The position numbers and the translations under genes were made by a program. DNA of 64,000 bases. Source: Aeromonas enteropelogenes. Lineage in GTDB: Bacteria > Pseudomonadota > Gammaproteobacteria > Enterobacterales > Aeromonadaceae. The stretch is from NCBI RefSeq assembly GCF_000819845.1, contig NZ_CDCG01000018.1, positions 124,001 to 188,000 on the forward strand, in the 5' to 3' direction. Below are positions 29,491 to 39,893 of this stretch, piece after piece (positions within the stretch are counted from its first letter, which is position 1; each line of letters begins with the position of its first letter). Below the pieces are notes generated by a model. The model ran no database searches. It had not been told where the DNA came from and was given only the letters and a program-made list of their open reading frames with translations.

Positions 29491-30399
29491 TTAGCGCACC
29501 TCAATCACATCCAGCATGTCCATCTCGTCGATGTCGAGGTGAGGCACCTTCGGCATCTCGGGGGGATCAAACGCCTTGTCGCCGCCATCTATGATGCCGG
29601 AGTCGCGGTTGATGCTCTTGAAGTCAAACAGCTTGTGATCGAGCAGGTGGCTCGGGATCACGTCCTGAATGGCGGTGAACATGGTCTCGATGCGACCCGG
29701 GAAGCGGCGATCCCAATCCTGCATCATCTGCTTGATGGCCTGGCGCTGCAGGTTCTCCTGGGAGCCGCACAGGTTGCAGGGGATGATGGGGAAGGCCTTG
29801 ACGTCCGCATAGCGGATCAGGTCTTTTTCCTTGCAGTAGGCCAGCGGGCGGATCACCACGTTCTTGCCATCATCGCTCACCAGCTTGGGCGGCATGGACT
29901 TGAGCTTGCCGCCGTAGAACATGTTGAGGAACAGGGTCTCGAGGATGTCGTCACGGTGATGGCCCAGGGCAATCTTGGTGCAGCCCAGCTCCTGGGCGGT
30001 GCGATAGAGGATGCCGCGACGCAGGCGCGAGCAGAGCGAGCAGGTGGTCTTGCCCTCGGGAACCTTCTCCTTGACGATGGAGTAGGTGTCCTCTTCGACG
30101 ATCTTGTACTCGATGCCGAGAGTGTCGAGGTATTCCGGCAGGACGTGCTCGGGGAAGCCGGGCTGCTTCTGATCCAGGTTGACGGCGACCAGATCGAAAT
30201 GGATGGGGGCACTGGCTTTCAGGTTCATCAGTATGTCGAGCATACCAAAGCTGTCCTTGCCGCCGGACAGACACACCATCACCTTGTCACCCTCTTCAAT
30301 CATGTTGAAGTCGGCAATGGCCTGACCCACGTTGCGCCGCAGGCGCTTTTGCAGTTTGTTGAAACTGTATTTTTCTTTGGCGTTCAGCTCTTCTAGCAT
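29491..30399 (-). CDS. ttcA: tRNA 2-thiocytidine(32) synthetase
   Basis: Thiolates cytidine 32 of certain tRNAs, using ATP and an iron-sulfur cluster. 302 residues. Visible: PP-loop SGGKDS (about residue 45), the central Cys pair in CSLCSR, the third Cys in PCNLCGS, and [10 protein letters not shown]. These three Cys positions are those of the TtcA 4Fe-4S centre. Third gene of the conserved fnr-uspE-ttcA order. Confidence 0.97.
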   Translation of the reverse strand: MLEELNAKEKYSFNKLQKRLRRNVGQAIADFNMIEEGDKVMVCLSGGKDSFGMLDILMNLKASAPIHFDLVAVNLDQKQPGFPEHVLPEYLDTLGIEYKIVEEDTYSIVKEKVPEGKTTCSLCSRLRRGILYRTAQELGCTKIALGHHRDDILETLFLNMFYGGKLKSMPPKLVSDDGKNVVIRPLAYCKEKDLIRYADVKAFPIIPCNLCGSQENLQRQAIKQMMQDWDRRFPGRIETMFTAIQDVIPSHLLDHKLFDFKSINRDSGIIDGGDKAFDPPEMPKVPHLDIDEMDMLDVIEVR

Positions 30400-30466
30400 G
30401 CTCGTAAAACCCGGGACACAAATAAGCGCGTTATTATAGCCATGTCCCGGGGGAGGGCAAGGTGCC

Positions 30467-31414
30467 TTATGCCTGATTACGGCGGCTGTCCACCGGGCAG
30501 CTGTAATCGGCCGGTTTGAGGATCAGGATGTCGCACGGCAGCCTGTCCACCACATGCTCGGCGGTGTTGCCAAGCAGGGCGGCCGAGAGGCCGGTACGGC
30601 CGACGCACCCCATGATCATCAGGTTGGCATTGAGCTCTTCTGCCATGTCCGGCAGCACCTCTTCGGGCAGGCCTTCCGCGACCCGGGTCCAGAGGTGGCC
30701 GATCCCGAACTTGTCGGCGTGGCTCAGCAGCAGGTTTTCGTGATGCTTGCGGATCGCCTCGTTGTAGGCTTTGGGATCAAACTCCGGCAGTTCGATGGCC
30801 ACGTTGACCGGCGTGCCAGGGTAGGTGTTGACCAGATAGAGGTTGGCCCCCAGCAGTTCGGCGATGTCTGTGCCCTCCTGGGTGATCCGCTCGTTGAGTA
30901 CCTTCTGATCGGGGTCGTCGCTCGAGCAGTTGATGGCGGCGATGATGTTGCCGCCACGCTGCCAGTGCCCTTCTTTCACCAGCAGCACCGGGCAGGGGCA
31001 TTTGCGCAGCAGGTGCCAGTCGGTGGGAGTAAAGATGAAGGTTTGCAGGAAACTGTGATGGTGGGTGGCCTTGACCACCAGATCGTGGCGCTGCTCCAGC
31101 ACCTCCTGAATGACGCACTCGAAGGGACGGTTGTGCCAGACCACTTTCACCTCGCAGGTGATCCCTTTTTCCCGGTAGGGAGTCAGGATCTCGTCCAACC
31201 ACTCCTGGCGCTGGGAAATGACACCGTGGCGCATCTCTTCCCGCTCCTCCGCCGACAACATGGCGGTCATCTCGTACGAGAAGTCATAGATGGTGAGCAG
31301 CAGGGTCAGATGGGCATTGTTGTCCAGCTCGGCGATCTTGACCGCCCGTTCGAGAGCGATTTGCCGCTCTTCTTCGGGGTTGATAACCACCAGAATGTTC
31401 TGATATTTGACCAT
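30467..31414 (-). CDS. uspE: Universal stress protein E
   Basis: Tandem-Usp-domain stress protein, 315 residues from ATG 31414, matching the E. coli length of about 316. AAGGAGGAG a few bases upstream decides this start over ATG 31438. Two Usp folds: about 1-150 ([15 protein letters not shown]) and 155-310, the second ending in [36 protein letters not shown], a nucleotide-binding-like GxxGxxxxLxGxxA pattern. It lies between fnr and ttcA. Confidence 0.95.
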   Translation of the reverse strand: MVKYQNILVVINPEEERQIALERAVKIAELDNNAHLTLLLTIYDFSYEMTAMLSAEEREEMRHGVISQRQEWLDEILTPYREKGITCEVKVVWHNRPFECVIQEVLEQRHDLVVKATHHHSFLQTFIFTPTDWHLLRKCPCPVLLVKEGHWQRGGNIIAAINCSSDDPDQKVLNERITQEGTDIAELLGANLYLVNTYPGTPVNVAIELPEFDPKAYNEAIRKHHENLLLSHADKFGIGHLWTRVAEGLPEEVLPDMAEELNANLMIMGCVGRTGLSAALLGNTAEHVVDRLPCDILILKPADYSCPVDSRRNQA

Positions 31415-31552
31415 CTTCTCCTCCTTGGAAAATACCAATGTCAGCAGGACTTTAGCATTTACAGCTTAGCGCAGGAGGCAGGTGGCGGTCGTGTGCCGGA
31501 TCAAATTCCAGAGGAAAGGATCCGGCAGAGGAGAGGGGAAAAAGCGGGGAGA

Positions 31553-32308
31553 TCAGCCGCAGGTCGGACGGGTGGCGCCAGCCATCTGGCCGAGTGCCGC
31601 GTGATCGAGCACGGTAATGTACTTGCCCTTGACGCTGATAAGACCGGACTTCTGGAAGCGGCCAAGCAGACGGCTGATGGTCTCGACGGTGAGGCCCAGA
31701 TAGTTGCCGATGTCGCCCCGGGTCATGGAGAGACGGAACTCCTTGGCGGAAAAACCGCGCTCGGAGAAGCGTACCGACAGGTTGTGCAGAAAGGCTGCCA
31801 GTCGCTCTTCGGCATTCTTCTTGGAGAGCAACAGGATCATCTCCTGATCGCCCATGATTTCGTTGCTCATCAGTCGCATGATCTGCTGACGCAGCTTGGG
31901 CATCTTGCCGGAGAGATCGTCAAGTACTTCGAACGGGATCTCGCACACCATGGCGGTTTCCAGCGCCTGGGCGAAGGAGGGGTGAGCCTGTTTGTGGATG
32001 GCATCGAAGCCGACCAGATCACCAGCTAGATGGAAGGCGGTGATCTGCTCATCCCCTTGCTCTGTGATGGTGTAGGACTTGATGGTCCCGGAACGGATGG
32101 CGTAGAGAGACTTGAACTCGTCGCCGGCCTTGAACAGCTCTTCACCCTTCTGGATCGGCTTCTTGCGCTCGATGATGCTGTCGAGCTGATCCAGCTCGTT
32201 GTCGTTCAGGGTAAAGGGAATGCAGAGCTGACTGATACTGCAGTCCTGGCAATGAATTGCACAGCCACCGCTCTGGATACGTCTGCCAGGTTTCTTTTCC
32301 GGGATCAT
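31553..32308 (-). CDS. fnr: Oxygen-sensing transcription factor FNR
   Basis: Global anaerobic regulator. 251 residues, very close to E. coli FNR over its full length. The four 4Fe-4S ligands are present: Cys20, Cys23, Cys29 ([14 protein letters not shown]) and the Cys of [11 protein letters not shown] cAMP-type sensor domain precedes the helix-turn-helix [18 protein letters not shown] perfect FNR box lies 18-31 bases upstream of the ATG, so autoregulation is likely. It sits next to the cbb3 oxidase assembly genes. Confidence 0.98.
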   Translation of the reverse strand: MIPEKKPGRRIQSGGCAIHCQDCSISQLCIPFTLNDNELDQLDSIIERKKPIQKGEELFKAGDEFKSLYAIRSGTIKSYTITEQGDEQITAFHLAGDLVGFDAIHKQAHPSFAQALETAMVCEIPFEVLDDLSGKMPKLRQQIMRLMSNEIMGDQEMILLLSKKNAEERLAAFLHNLSVRFSERGFSAKEFRLSMTRGDIGNYLGLTVETISRLLGRFQKSGLISVKGKYITVLDHAALGQMAGATRPTCG

Positions 32309-32325
32309 AGGCTCATACGAATAAT

Positions 32326-32339
32326 TGATTTATATCAAA
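32326..32339. promoter_or_regulatory. Perfect FNR box upstream of fnr
   Basis: TTGAT-TTAT-ATCAA matches the FNR consensus TTGAT-N4-ATCAA at all ten defined positions, 18 bases upstream of the fnr ATG on the minus strand. Its closeness to the start suggests repression of fnr by FNR. Confidence 0.85.
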
Positions 32340-32376
32340 CAAGTTTACCATCAACTCATCCGTTTTGGATAGGGTT

Positions 32377-33063
32377 TCAAAAGGATGCAATGCCAACCCA
32401 CAGGGTGTGAACCCCATAAAAAATGAGCAACAGGGCGCCCCCAAGGCGCAAACTGCGCAGGGTCAGCCAGTAGCGCAGCCGATCTGCGAGCCCCCCCAGA
32501 GCAAACAGGGTAGGCAGGGTGCCCAGCCCAAACGCAAGCATGATGAGAGCGCCGCCGCTGGCCGAGCCCGCCGCCGCGCTCCAGGTCAGCATGGAGTAGA
32601 CCAGCCCGCAGGGCAGCCAGCCCCAGACCATGCCAAAAGGCAGCGCCTGCAGGGGGGAGGTAAAGGGCAGAAACTTGCCCGCCAGCGGTTTGATGTGGGG
32701 CCAGAGTCTGGCGCCCATGCGTTCGAGCAGCAAAATGCCTTGCCACCAGCCTGCCAGATAGAGGCCGAGGGCGATCATCAAGAGAGCCGCGATGAGCCGC
32801 AGTCCGGCGATGGCGTGTTTGCCAGCCCCAAGCTCGCTGGTGGTGGCCAGCAAGCCCCCCACCAGAGCACCGGCAATCACATAGCTGAGGATCCGGCCCA
32901 GGTTGTAGTTGAGCAGATAAGCGAGGCGTCCCCAGAAGTGCTGTTTGTCGGCCGGGATAGCCATGGCAAGGGCCGCCGAGACACCGCCGCACATGCCGAT
33001 GCAGTGTGCCGAGCCCGCCAGTCCCACCAGCAGGGCTCCCAGAAGATCAAGATTGTGCGTCAT
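32377..33063 (-). CDS. TauE/SafE-like (DsbD_2-type) membrane protein of the cbb3 locus
   Basis: 228 residues from ATG 33063, overlapping ccoS by 17 bases; about six hydrophobic helices. Motifs: HCIGMCGG near the N-terminus and a central LPFGMVWGWLPCGLVYSML, the paired Cys-containing helices of this family. Such genes commonly follow ccoS and have been linked to copper or heme-copper oxidase assembly. The precise substrate is not established from the sequence. Confidence 0.88.
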   Translation of the reverse strand: MTHNLDLLGALLVGLAGSAHCIGMCGGVSAALAMAIPADKQHFWGRLAYLLNYNLGRILSYVIAGALVGGLLATTSELGAGKHAIAGLRLIAALLMIALGLYLAGWWQGILLLERMGARLWPHIKPLAGKFLPFTSPLQALPFGMVWGWLPCGLVYSMLTWSAAAGSASGGALIMLAFGLGTLPTLFALGGLADRLRYWLTLRSLRLGGALLLIFYGVHTLWVGIASF

Positions 33064-33235
33064 CTGGGCTGTGCTTGGTTGATTTCTGGGCAGGTTGGTC
33101 CTCATCAAACAGGATGTTGGAGCCCTGTCTGTCGAGGTCCTCAAACTGTTCGGAGCGAATGGCCCAGAAGAAGACGACCCCGGCGATGATCACAAACAGG
33201 ATGGCGATGGGGATCAGGACAAAAATGATGTTCAT
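33047..33235 (-). CDS. ccoS: cbb3 oxidase maturation protein CcoS
   Basis: 62-residue membrane protein starting MNIIFVLIPIAILFVIIAGVVFFWAIRSEQFEDLD, one helix followed by the conserved WAIRSEQFEDLDRQG. The ATG at 33235 gives the family length and fold; the longer frame adds an unrelated leader. CcoS is required for cofactor insertion into the cbb3 oxidase in Rhodobacter. It lies downstream of ccoI, as usual. Confidence 0.93.
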   Translation of the reverse strand: MNIIFVLIPIAILFVIIAGVVFFWAIRSEQFEDLDRQGSNILFDEDQPAQKSTKHSPDDAQS

Positions 33236-33364
33236 GGTCTCTACCTTGGCAAATGCCTCCTTGGCGACTGAGCCCCATGGTAACCCCGTTCGGGTCGCCG
33301 GCCAGTCGCCACGGGTCAAAAATGTGGCCTGCGTCGGTGACAGGCCATCGAGTCAATGGTCATG

Positions 33365-35749
33365 TCAGCGATTGAGGCGCATGGAGTTGGTGACCACGAT
33401 GAGGGAGCTCAAGGACATACCGGCCGCCGCCAGATAGGGGGGCAACCAGCCGCTGGCGGCCAGCGGCAACACCAGCAGGTTGTAGCCGATGGACCAGGCA
33501 AAGTTCTCGATGATGATCTTGCGGGTGCGCAGGGCCAGCGTCCTGGCGTCCAGCAGACGATGCAGATCGTCGGCCAGCAGGATGGCATCGGCGCTGTTTT
33601 TGGCCAGGTCCGTGCCGCCCGCCATGGCGAACGAGGCATGAGCCCCGGACAGCACTGGAGCATCGTTGATGCCGTCACCCACCATGATGCTGATCTCACC
33701 GTCAGCCTCCCGTCCCTTGAGGTAGGCGAGCTTGCCATCGGGGGTGACACCCTTGATCAGCTCGTCCACGCCAAGCTCACGGGCTATTTCATCGGCCTGG
33801 GCCGAACTGTCGCCGGTGAGGATGGTGGTCTGCAAACCGGCCGCCTTGAAGGCGGCGATGAGTGCCTTGGCGTCGGGGCGCAGGGTATCTTCCAGCTCGA
33901 AGCGGGCCAGGATCTGGCGCTCGTCGGCCAGATAGATGGCGAGGCCGCGGGGGCTGACGAGGTCATCGCCCAGTCCCAGCCAGCCAGCGCTGCCGATGCG
34001 ATAGGGCACCCCATCGACAATCCCGGTGACACCGTGGCCGATGACGGGAGTGATGTCGCTCGCATGAGGCAGCAGGGCGATGCCATCGGCCGGCAGGCGG
34101 AAAGCGCGGGCGATGGGATGTTCGGACTGTGCCTCCAGGGCGCGGGCGATGGCAAGACAGGTGTCGCTGTCGAGATCCCCCAGCACCTGGGTGCGGCAGA
34201 GGCGAATTTCCCCCGTGGTCAGGGTGCCCGTCTTGTCCATCACCACCCGGTTGGCTTTGGTCAGCACGTCCAGCACGTGACCGCGACGCAGCAGTATGCC
34301 GGAGCGGGTGAGGTGAGCCGTGGCCGAGGTGAGTGCGGTGGGGGTGGCCAGCGACAGGGCGCAGGGGCAGGTGGCGACCAGCACCGCCAGGGTGATCCAG
34401 AATGCCTGCTCCGGCTGGTGAAAATGCCAGAAGGTCCACACCAGGGCCGCGATGATGAGCAGCACCAGAATGAAGTGGCGCGACAGCACATCGGCCATCT
34501 GGGCGATGGCGGGCTTGTCGTCAAGAGCGTGATCCTGCAGGCGCATGATCTGGGCGATCCGCGACTCCTCGATACGATGGCTGACCCGGATCTCGAGGGG
34601 GGCATCGGTATTGATGGTACCGGCATAGACCTGATCCCCATGCCCCTTGAGCAGCGGCAACTGTTCGCCGGTCAGCATGGACTCGTTGAGGCTGGCTTCC
34701 CCCCGCACTATGGTGCCGTCGGCCGGCAGGGTAGCGCCCGCCAGCACACGGACTCTGTCTCCTACTTGCAGGGTCTTGGCGGCGACCTCATGTTCACCTT
34801 CCTCGTCGATGCGGGTTGCCATGATGGGCACCAGTCGCGCCAGGTTGGAGCTCGACTCGGACGCCTTGCGTCTGGCCCTGAGTTCGAGAAAACGCCCCAG
34901 CAGCAGGAAGAAGACGAACATGGTGATGGAGTCGTAGTAGACCTCACCCGTGTTGAAGACGGTAGCCCACATGGAGGCGACAAAGGCGCCGATGAGGGCC
35001 AGGGATACCGACACATCCATCGAGAGGTGACCCTGCTTCAGGCTGCGCCAGGCGTTCACGTAAAAAGGCTGGGCCGAATAGATCATGATGGGGGTGGAGA
35101 GCAGCAGGCTTATCCACTTGAAGTAGACCATGAACTCCTCCTCCACGCTGATGAAGAAGTCCATGTAAAGGGCCACGGCGCACATCATTACCTGCATGGA
35201 GCCGAGCCCGGCAAGGGCCATCCGGAACATGTAGCGGCGCACCTCTTTGGCGTAAAGCGCCTCTTGCTGATGGGTCTGGAAGGGGTAGGCGCGATAGCCA
35301 ACCTTGACGAATCCCTTGAGGATGTCGCTTAAAGAGAGCTTGTCCGGATCCCACTTGATGCGGGCCCTGTGGGTGGTGGTGTTGACGTTGATGTAGCGCA
35401 GTCCGGGGAGGGTCATCAGGTGGCGTTCGATAAGCCAGGCACAGGCGGCGCAGGTGAGCCCCTCTACCGTCAGCTGGATCTCCCGCACGTTGCCGCTGTC
35501 GGTGACAAACTCCTGCTGCACCTCGGCCAGATCGTAGTGGGTGAGGGCGGCCAGCTCCTCGGGCACCAGATCCCCCTTGGCACCCGGCGCGGTGCGGTGA
35601 TCGTAATAGCTGGCCAGGCCACACTCCATGATGGTTTCCGCCACCGCCTGGCAACCCGGGCAGCACATGGGGCGGACGATGCCCTTGATCTCGAGGGCAT
35701 AGTGACTGTCGGCGGGAACCGGCTCGCCACAGTGAAAACAGCCGGTCAT
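33365..35749 (-). CDS. ccoI: Copper-transporting P1B-type ATPase CcoI/FixI
   Basis: Exports copper needed to assemble the cbb3 oxidase. 794 residues. N-terminal zinc-finger-like region (FHCGEPV, CCPGCQ), heavy-metal domain with GLTCAACAWLIE (about 90-150), then the P-type ATPase core: eight helices, TGEQLP actuator loop, CPC metal site in ATCPCALSLATP, DKTGTLT phosphorylation motif, SEHPIARA and GDGINDAP. The gene lies 3 bases after ccoH. The 129 bases between its stop and the ccoS ATG hold a TGGCCTG/CAGGCCA inverted repeat at 33325-33347. Confidence 0.96.
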   Translation of the reverse strand: MTGCFHCGEPVPADSHYALEIKGIVRPMCCPGCQAVAETIMECGLASYYDHRTAPGAKGDLVPEELAALTHYDLAEVQQEFVTDSGNVREIQLTVEGLTCAACAWLIERHLMTLPGLRYINVNTTTHRARIKWDPDKLSLSDILKGFVKVGYRAYPFQTHQQEALYAKEVRRYMFRMALAGLGSMQVMMCAVALYMDFFISVEEEFMVYFKWISLLLSTPIMIYSAQPFYVNAWRSLKQGHLSMDVSVSLALIGAFVASMWATVFNTGEVYYDSITMFVFFLLLGRFLELRARRKASESSSNLARLVPIMATRIDEEGEHEVAAKTLQVGDRVRVLAGATLPADGTIVRGEASLNESMLTGEQLPLLKGHGDQVYAGTINTDAPLEIRVSHRIEESRIAQIMRLQDHALDDKPAIAQMADVLSRHFILVLLIIAALVWTFWHFHQPEQAFWITLAVLVATCPCALSLATPTALTSATAHLTRSGILLRRGHVLDVLTKANRVVMDKTGTLTTGEIRLCRTQVLGDLDSDTCLAIARALEAQSEHPIARAFRLPADGIALLPHASDITPVIGHGVTGIVDGVPYRIGSAGWLGLGDDLVSPRGLAIYLADERQILARFELEDTLRPDAKALIAAFKAAGLQTTILTGDSSAQADEIARELGVDELIKGVTPDGKLAYLKGREADGEISIMVGDGINDAPVLSGAHASFAMAGGTDLAKNSADAILLADDLHRLLDARTLALRTRKIIIENFAWSIGYNLLVLPLAASGWLPPYLAAAGMSLSSLIVVTNSMRLNR

Positions 35750-35752
35750 GGT

Positions 35753-36241
35753 TTAGCGTCCTTTGGGATCGAGTTCGACAGGGGCCTGAGTGGGCAGTTG
35801 AACCGTTTCTTGCAGTCGCCATTCGTGGTTGAAGGCATCGACCCTGAGGTGCCATTTACCGGTCAGGGGGCGTTCAAAGTGGAAGCGATAGGTGCCGCTG
35901 CCATCGGCGGTGATCAGGTGCTCGCTGTCCTGACCGGCCAGGGTGGGGTGGAACAGGGAGAGGTACAGCGCCTGTCCTGGCGGGATGTCGCCACTGAGCG
36001 GCTTGAGGGTCAGCTCCTGACCGTTGACCTCCAGCGCAAAGCGGATGTTGAGCGCCTCGGCCCGGTCAAACTTGCTCAGATCCTGATTGATCTCTTTCCC
36101 TTGTTTGTAATAGTCCTCTGCCACCAGATTTACTCCATCCTTGCTGGCGATGATGGCGGTGGCGATGCTGCCGACAACGGCTGCGGTGGGGAGGGCGATG
36201 ATAAACCAGGGCCAGAATTGGCGATACCAGGGTCGGGTCAT
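35753..36241 (-). CDS. ccoH: FixH/CcoH family cbb3 assembly protein
   Basis: 162 residues: one N-terminal transmembrane helix (FWPWFIIALPTAAVVGSIATAII), the motif VAEDYYKQGKEINQ characteristic of FixH, then a periplasmic beta-rich domain ending in FERPLTGKWHLRVDAF. Interacts with the oxidase and CcoI in studied systems. Its stop is 3 bases before the ccoI ATG. Confidence 0.93.
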   Translation of the reverse strand: MTRPWYRQFWPWFIIALPTAAVVGSIATAIIASKDGVNLVAEDYYKQGKEINQDLSKFDRAEALNIRFALEVNGQELTLKPLSGDIPPGQALYLSLFHPTLAGQDSEHLITADGSGTYRFHFERPLTGKWHLRVDAFNHEWRLQETVQLPTQAPVELDPKGR

Positions 36242-36305
36242 GATTGCTACTACCGTGAAACGAATGATTAACGAGGAGAATGGCTTTTACGCAACACAAG
36301 ATAAC

Positions 36306-36333
36306 AAAAAGCCTCGAGTAGTCGAGGCTTTTT
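36306..36333. terminator. Terminator between ccoP and ccoH
   Basis: AAAAAGCCTCGA / TCGAGGCTTTTT, a perfect 12-bp stem with tetraloop GTAG. It lies after the ccoP stop on the minus strand and before ccoH, so it ends the ccoNOQP transcript and implies a separate promoter or read-through for ccoHIS. Confidence 0.9.
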
Positions 36334-36381
36334 GCTGTGTAATCACGTGTTTATCACATGTTACTTCGGGTGTGGCCGACC

Positions 36382-37365
36382 TTATTTGGCAGTCTGTGGG
36401 TGAGACAGGCTGTAAACGTAGGAGGCCAGCAGGTGCACCTTGTCTTCGCCCAGAATGTCTTTCCAGGCCGGCATCACACCGTGGCGACCATGGGTGATGG
36501 TCTGGACCACCACTTCGCGGGAGCCACCGTAGAGCCAGGTGCTGTTGGTCAGATCAGGCGCACCGACGGCGATGCCGCCCTTGGCATCCGGACCGTGACA
36601 GGCGGCGCAGACCGCAAAGCGGGCTTCACCCTTCTTGGCTTCCACCAGATCAACCTTGCGACCAGACAGGCTCAGCACGTAGGAAGCGACTTCCTGCACG
36701 CCATCCTTGCCCAGGATCTCGCCCCAGGCCGCCATGATCCCCTGACGACCGCCCATGATGGTGGTCTTGATCTGATCCGGGGCACCGCCCCATTGCCATT
36801 CGCTGTCGGTCAGGTTCGGGAAACCGCGACCACCGCGGGCATCGGAGCCGTGGCACTGGGAGCAGTTCTGCAGGAACAGACGCTGACCCACCTTGCGGGC
36901 TTCCGGGTCGGCGGCGATCTCCTCGATGGGGCGATAGCTCTTGCCGTCAGCCTGGTAGGCCAGCTCGCGGAACTTGGCGCCGTAGATCTCGTCAGCCTTG
37001 GCGATCTCGCGGTCATATTCCACCGCACGACCTTCCGACTTGGCAGACTCGGTCGCAGCGCGGGATTCGGCCAGCGAACGGACATCCTGGTTGGAACTTT
37101 GCCAGCCCAACAGACCCTTGAAGTTGCCAAGGCCCGGGAAGGCGACCAGATAGACCAGACCGGTGACGATGAAGAAGAGGAACATGTAGGTCCACCACTT
37201 CGGCAGCGGGTTGTTGATCTCTTCGATGCCGTCGAAGGAGTGACCCATCGACTTGCCTTCTTCAACACCCATCTTGTCCTTGCGGCACCACATCAGCAGC
37301 AGGAAGCAGCCGAGGATGGTCCCCAGGGTAATGACGGTTACGAAAATACTAAACAGAGTGCTCAT
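36382..37365 (-). CDS. ccoP: cbb3 cytochrome oxidase diheme subunit
   Basis: Carries electrons to CcoN. 327 residues. Two N-terminal transmembrane helices (about 5-28 and 57-78), then two cytochrome c domains with heme motifs CSQCH and CAACH. The axial Met ligands lie in motifs such as GIMAAW and GVMPAW. Its ATG overlaps the ccoQ stop by one base. Confidence 0.97.
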   Translation of the reverse strand: MSTLFSIFVTVITLGTILGCFLLLMWCRKDKMGVEEGKSMGHSFDGIEEINNPLPKWWTYMFLFFIVTGLVYLVAFPGLGNFKGLLGWQSSNQDVRSLAESRAATESAKSEGRAVEYDREIAKADEIYGAKFRELAYQADGKSYRPIEEIAADPEARKVGQRLFLQNCSQCHGSDARGGRGFPNLTDSEWQWGGAPDQIKTTIMGGRQGIMAAWGEILGKDGVQEVASYVLSLSGRKVDLVEAKKGEARFAVCAACHGPDAKGGIAVGAPDLTNSTWLYGGSREVVVQTITHGRHGVMPAWKDILGEDKVHLLASYVYSLSHPQTAK

Positions 37366-37550
37366 TATTGTTTCGCTCCTGCGTTCTTTTTATCAGCACC
37401 GGATTGCTCATCATCGGCGAAAACCAGATTGGCAGCCTCGTCGAAAGCGGTCTTGCGGCGTTTGCTGTAAGCCCAGACGAAGATGCCGATCATGATGGCC
37501 ATCAACAGCAGGGTGTACAGACCGCGAAAAGTGCCGTAGTCCATCTCCAC
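37365..37550 (-). CDS. ccoQ: cbb3 oxidase small subunit
   Basis: 61-residue single-helix protein (GLYTLLLMAIMIGIFVWAYSKRRKTAFDEAANL), the typical FixQ pattern; it helps stabilise the complex. Starts at 37550 or two codons later. It lies between ccoO and ccoP. Confidence 0.93.
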   Translation of the reverse strand: MEMDYGTFRGLYTLLLMAIMIGIFVWAYSKRRKTAFDEAANLVFADDEQSGADKKNAGAKQ

Positions 37551-37555
37551 ACTCC

Positions 37556-38170
37556 TTATTTCAGGGCATGGCCCAGTGATTGCAGATAGGCCACCAGGGC
37601 TTCCAGCTCGGTCTTGCCCTTGACGGCATCACCGGCGCCCTGAATATCGGCATCGGTATAGGGCACGCCGAAGTGGTCGCGGAACAGCGCCAGTTTCTTG
37701 CCTGTCATCTCGCCGGTCAGCACGTTGCGATCAAGCCAGGGGTAGGCGGGCATGTTGGACTCGGGCACCACGTCGCGCGGGTTGATCAGGTGAACCTTGT
37801 GCCACTCGTCGGAGTAGCGGCCCCCGACCCGTGCCAGATCCGGACCGGTACGCTTGGAGCCCCACAGGAAGGGGTGCTCCCACACGCTTTCACCGGCGAC
37901 CGAGTAGTGACCGTAACGCTCGGTTTCGGCACGGAACGGACGGATCATCTGGCTGTGGCAGTTGGTGCAGCCTTCGCGGATGAAGATATCGCGCCCTTCC
38001 ATCTGCAGGGCGGTGTAGGGCTTGAGGCCCTCCACCGGCTCGGTAGTCTGCTTCTGGAAGAAGAGCGGGGTGATTTCGACCAAGCCACCCAGGCTGATGG
38101 CAAATATGATGCCGACCACCAGCATGGGAACGCTTTTTTCAAAGATCTCGTGACGGTTATTGTTGCTCAT
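37556..38170 (-). CDS. ccoO: cbb3 oxidase monoheme subunit
   Basis: 204 residues. N-terminal anchor helix ([21 protein letters not shown]), then a cytochrome c domain with [12 protein letters not shown] and the downstream segments [16 protein letters not shown] and NMPAYPWL supplying the Met ligand. Full length; 16 bases after ccoN. Confidence 0.97.
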   Translation of the reverse strand: MSNNNRHEIFEKSVPMLVVGIIFAISLGGLVEITPLFFQKQTTEPVEGLKPYTALQMEGRDIFIREGCTNCHSQMIRPFRAETERYGHYSVAGESVWEHPFLWGSKRTGPDLARVGGRYSDEWHKVHLINPRDVVPESNMPAYPWLDRNVLTGEMTGKKLALFRDHFGVPYTDADIQGAGDAVKGKTELEALVAYLQSLGHALK

Positions 38171-38186
38171 GCTTTGACCTCTTCAA

Positions 38187-39611
38187 TCATGCTGGCTGGG
38201 CGACGGGTTCCAGGGAACCCTTGGGCGCGGTGATGGTGCGATAGGCGTTGTAGGCCATCAGCAACATACCGGTGACAAAGAAGCAGCCACCCAGGAAGCG
38301 CACGAAGTAGAAGGGATAGGAGGCCTGCAGGGCTTCCACGAAGCTGTAGGTCAGGGTGCCGTCTTCGTTGACTGCACGCCACATCAGACCCTGCATCACA
38401 CCGGAAATCCACATGGCGACGATGTAGAGCACGGTGCCCACGGTAGCCAGCCAGAAGTGCACGTTGATCAAGCGGATGCTGTACATGCGGCCCTGGCCGA
38501 ACAGGTTCGGGATCAGGTGGTAAACCGCACCGATGGAGACCATGGCAACCCAGCCCAAGGCACCGGAGTGAACGTGACCTACGGTCCAGTCGGTGTAGTG
38601 GGAGAGGGCGTTGACCGTCTTGATCGCCATCATGGGGCCTTCGAAGGTCGACATGCCGTAGAACGACAGGGAGACGATCAGGAAGCGCAGGATGGGGTCA
38701 TAGCGCAGTTTGTGCCAGGCACCGGAGAGGGTCATGATGCCGTTGATCATGCCGCCCCAGGAGGGCACGAACAGGATCAGGGACATCACCATGCCGAGGG
38801 ACTGGGCCCAGTCAGGCAGGGCGGTATAGTGCAGGTGGTGCGGACCGGCCCAGATATAGAGGGAGATCAGCGCCCAGAAGTGCACGATGGAGAGTCGGTA
38901 GGAGTAAACCGGGCGGCCGGCCTGTTTGGGCACGAAGTAGTACATCATGCCAAGGAAACCTGCAGTCAGCAGGAAGCCTACCGCGTTGTGACCGTACCAC
39001 CACTGCACCATGGCATCCATGGCACCGGAATACATGGAGTAGGACTTCATGCCGGACAGCGGCACTTCCATGTTATTGACGATGTGCAGCACGGCGACCG
39101 TGATGATAAAGGCGCCGAAGAACCAGTTCGCCACATAGATGTGGGAGGTGGTGCGCTTCATCAGGGTGCCGAAGAAGACGATGGCGTAGGCGACCCAGAC
39201 CACGGTGATCGCCAGATCGATCGGCCACTCCAGCTCGGCATACTCTTTGGCGGTCGTGAATCCCAACGGCAGCGAGATGGCCGCAGAGAGGATGATTGCC
39301 TGCCAGCCCCAGAACACGAAGCTGGCGAGCGGGCCACCAAACAGCCGGGTCTGGCAGGTACGCTGCACCACGTAGAAGGAGGTCGCCATCAGGGCGCTCA
39401 CCCCGAAGGCGAAGATCACCGCGTTGGTGTGCAGAGGCCGCAGACGACTGTAAGTCAGCCAAGGGGTTTCGAAGTTGAGGGCAGGCCAGATCAGCTGGGC
39501 TGCGATCAGTACGCCAACCGACATGCCGACAATTCCCCAGACAATCGTCATGACGGTAAACTGGCGAACAACGGTGTAGTTGTACTCAGGATGGTTAGTT
39601 GTATGGCTCAT
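38187..39611 (-). CDS. ccoN: cbb3 oxidase catalytic subunit I
   Basis: Heme-copper oxygen reductase core, 474 residues with about twelve hydrophobic helices. His ligands for heme b and the heme b3-CuB centre are seen in [37 protein letters not shown] and [14 protein letters not shown]. First gene of ccoNOQP, a high-affinity oxidase for low oxygen. An ArcA-like direct repeat lies 85-101 bases upstream. Confidence 0.98.
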   Translation of the reverse strand: MSHTTNHPEYNYTVVRQFTVMTIVWGIVGMSVGVLIAAQLIWPALNFETPWLTYSRLRPLHTNAVIFAFGVSALMATSFYVVQRTCQTRLFGGPLASFVFWGWQAIILSAAISLPLGFTTAKEYAELEWPIDLAITVVWVAYAIVFFGTLMKRTTSHIYVANWFFGAFIITVAVLHIVNNMEVPLSGMKSYSMYSGAMDAMVQWWYGHNAVGFLLTAGFLGMMYYFVPKQAGRPVYSYRLSIVHFWALISLYIWAGPHHLHYTALPDWAQSLGMVMSLILFVPSWGGMINGIMTLSGAWHKLRYDPILRFLIVSLSFYGMSTFEGPMMAIKTVNALSHYTDWTVGHVHSGALGWVAMVSIGAVYHLIPNLFGQGRMYSIRLINVHFWLATVGTVLYIVAMWISGVMQGLMWRAVNEDGTLTYSFVEALQASYPFYFVRFLGGCFFVTGMLLMAYNAYRTITAPKGSLEPVAQPA

Positions 39612-39695
39612 CGTTATATTCCGCTTCCGATGCTGCTGTTGTTTGGTTTTTGTCCGGCGAACCGGACCTGTTTCATCGAGTCACCGCCCACCAGT

Positions 39696-39712
39696 TGTTA
39701 ACATCTGTTAAC
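39696..39712 (-). promoter_or_regulatory. ArcA-type direct repeat in the ccoN promoter region
   Basis: TGTTAAC occurs twice with a 10-base period (39696-39702 and 39706-39712), the layout of ArcA-P sites (repeats of about GTTA every 10-11 bases). It lies between the divergent ccoN and the gene at 39894. A weak FNR-like half match, TTGTG-N4-ATCAC, is at 39839-39852. Confidence 0.6.
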
Positions 39713-39893
39713 GAAAGGAAAAGCAAAAGATGACCATATGAAAACTGCATGGGAATGATACTGAAGTGACAGGTAAAATAACAGTATAAACAGTGATATA
39801 TTTGGCTCCGTCCGGCCTCGTTTTAACCGCGATTTACCTTGTGCGAGATCACAAAAATACTATTTTTTCTGCATCTTATTGGGACCGCTTTTC

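Noticed and set aside
33356..35332. 658-residue plus-strand frame opposite ccoI
   Set aside because: Mirror frame of the copper ATPase, His/Gly/Gln-rich low-complexity translation without motifs.
39839..39854. TTGTG-N6-CACAA as a CRP site before the gene at 39894
   Set aside because: The half sites are two bases too close (TGTG to CACA spacing 6 instead of 8). Only a weak FNR-like reading remains.
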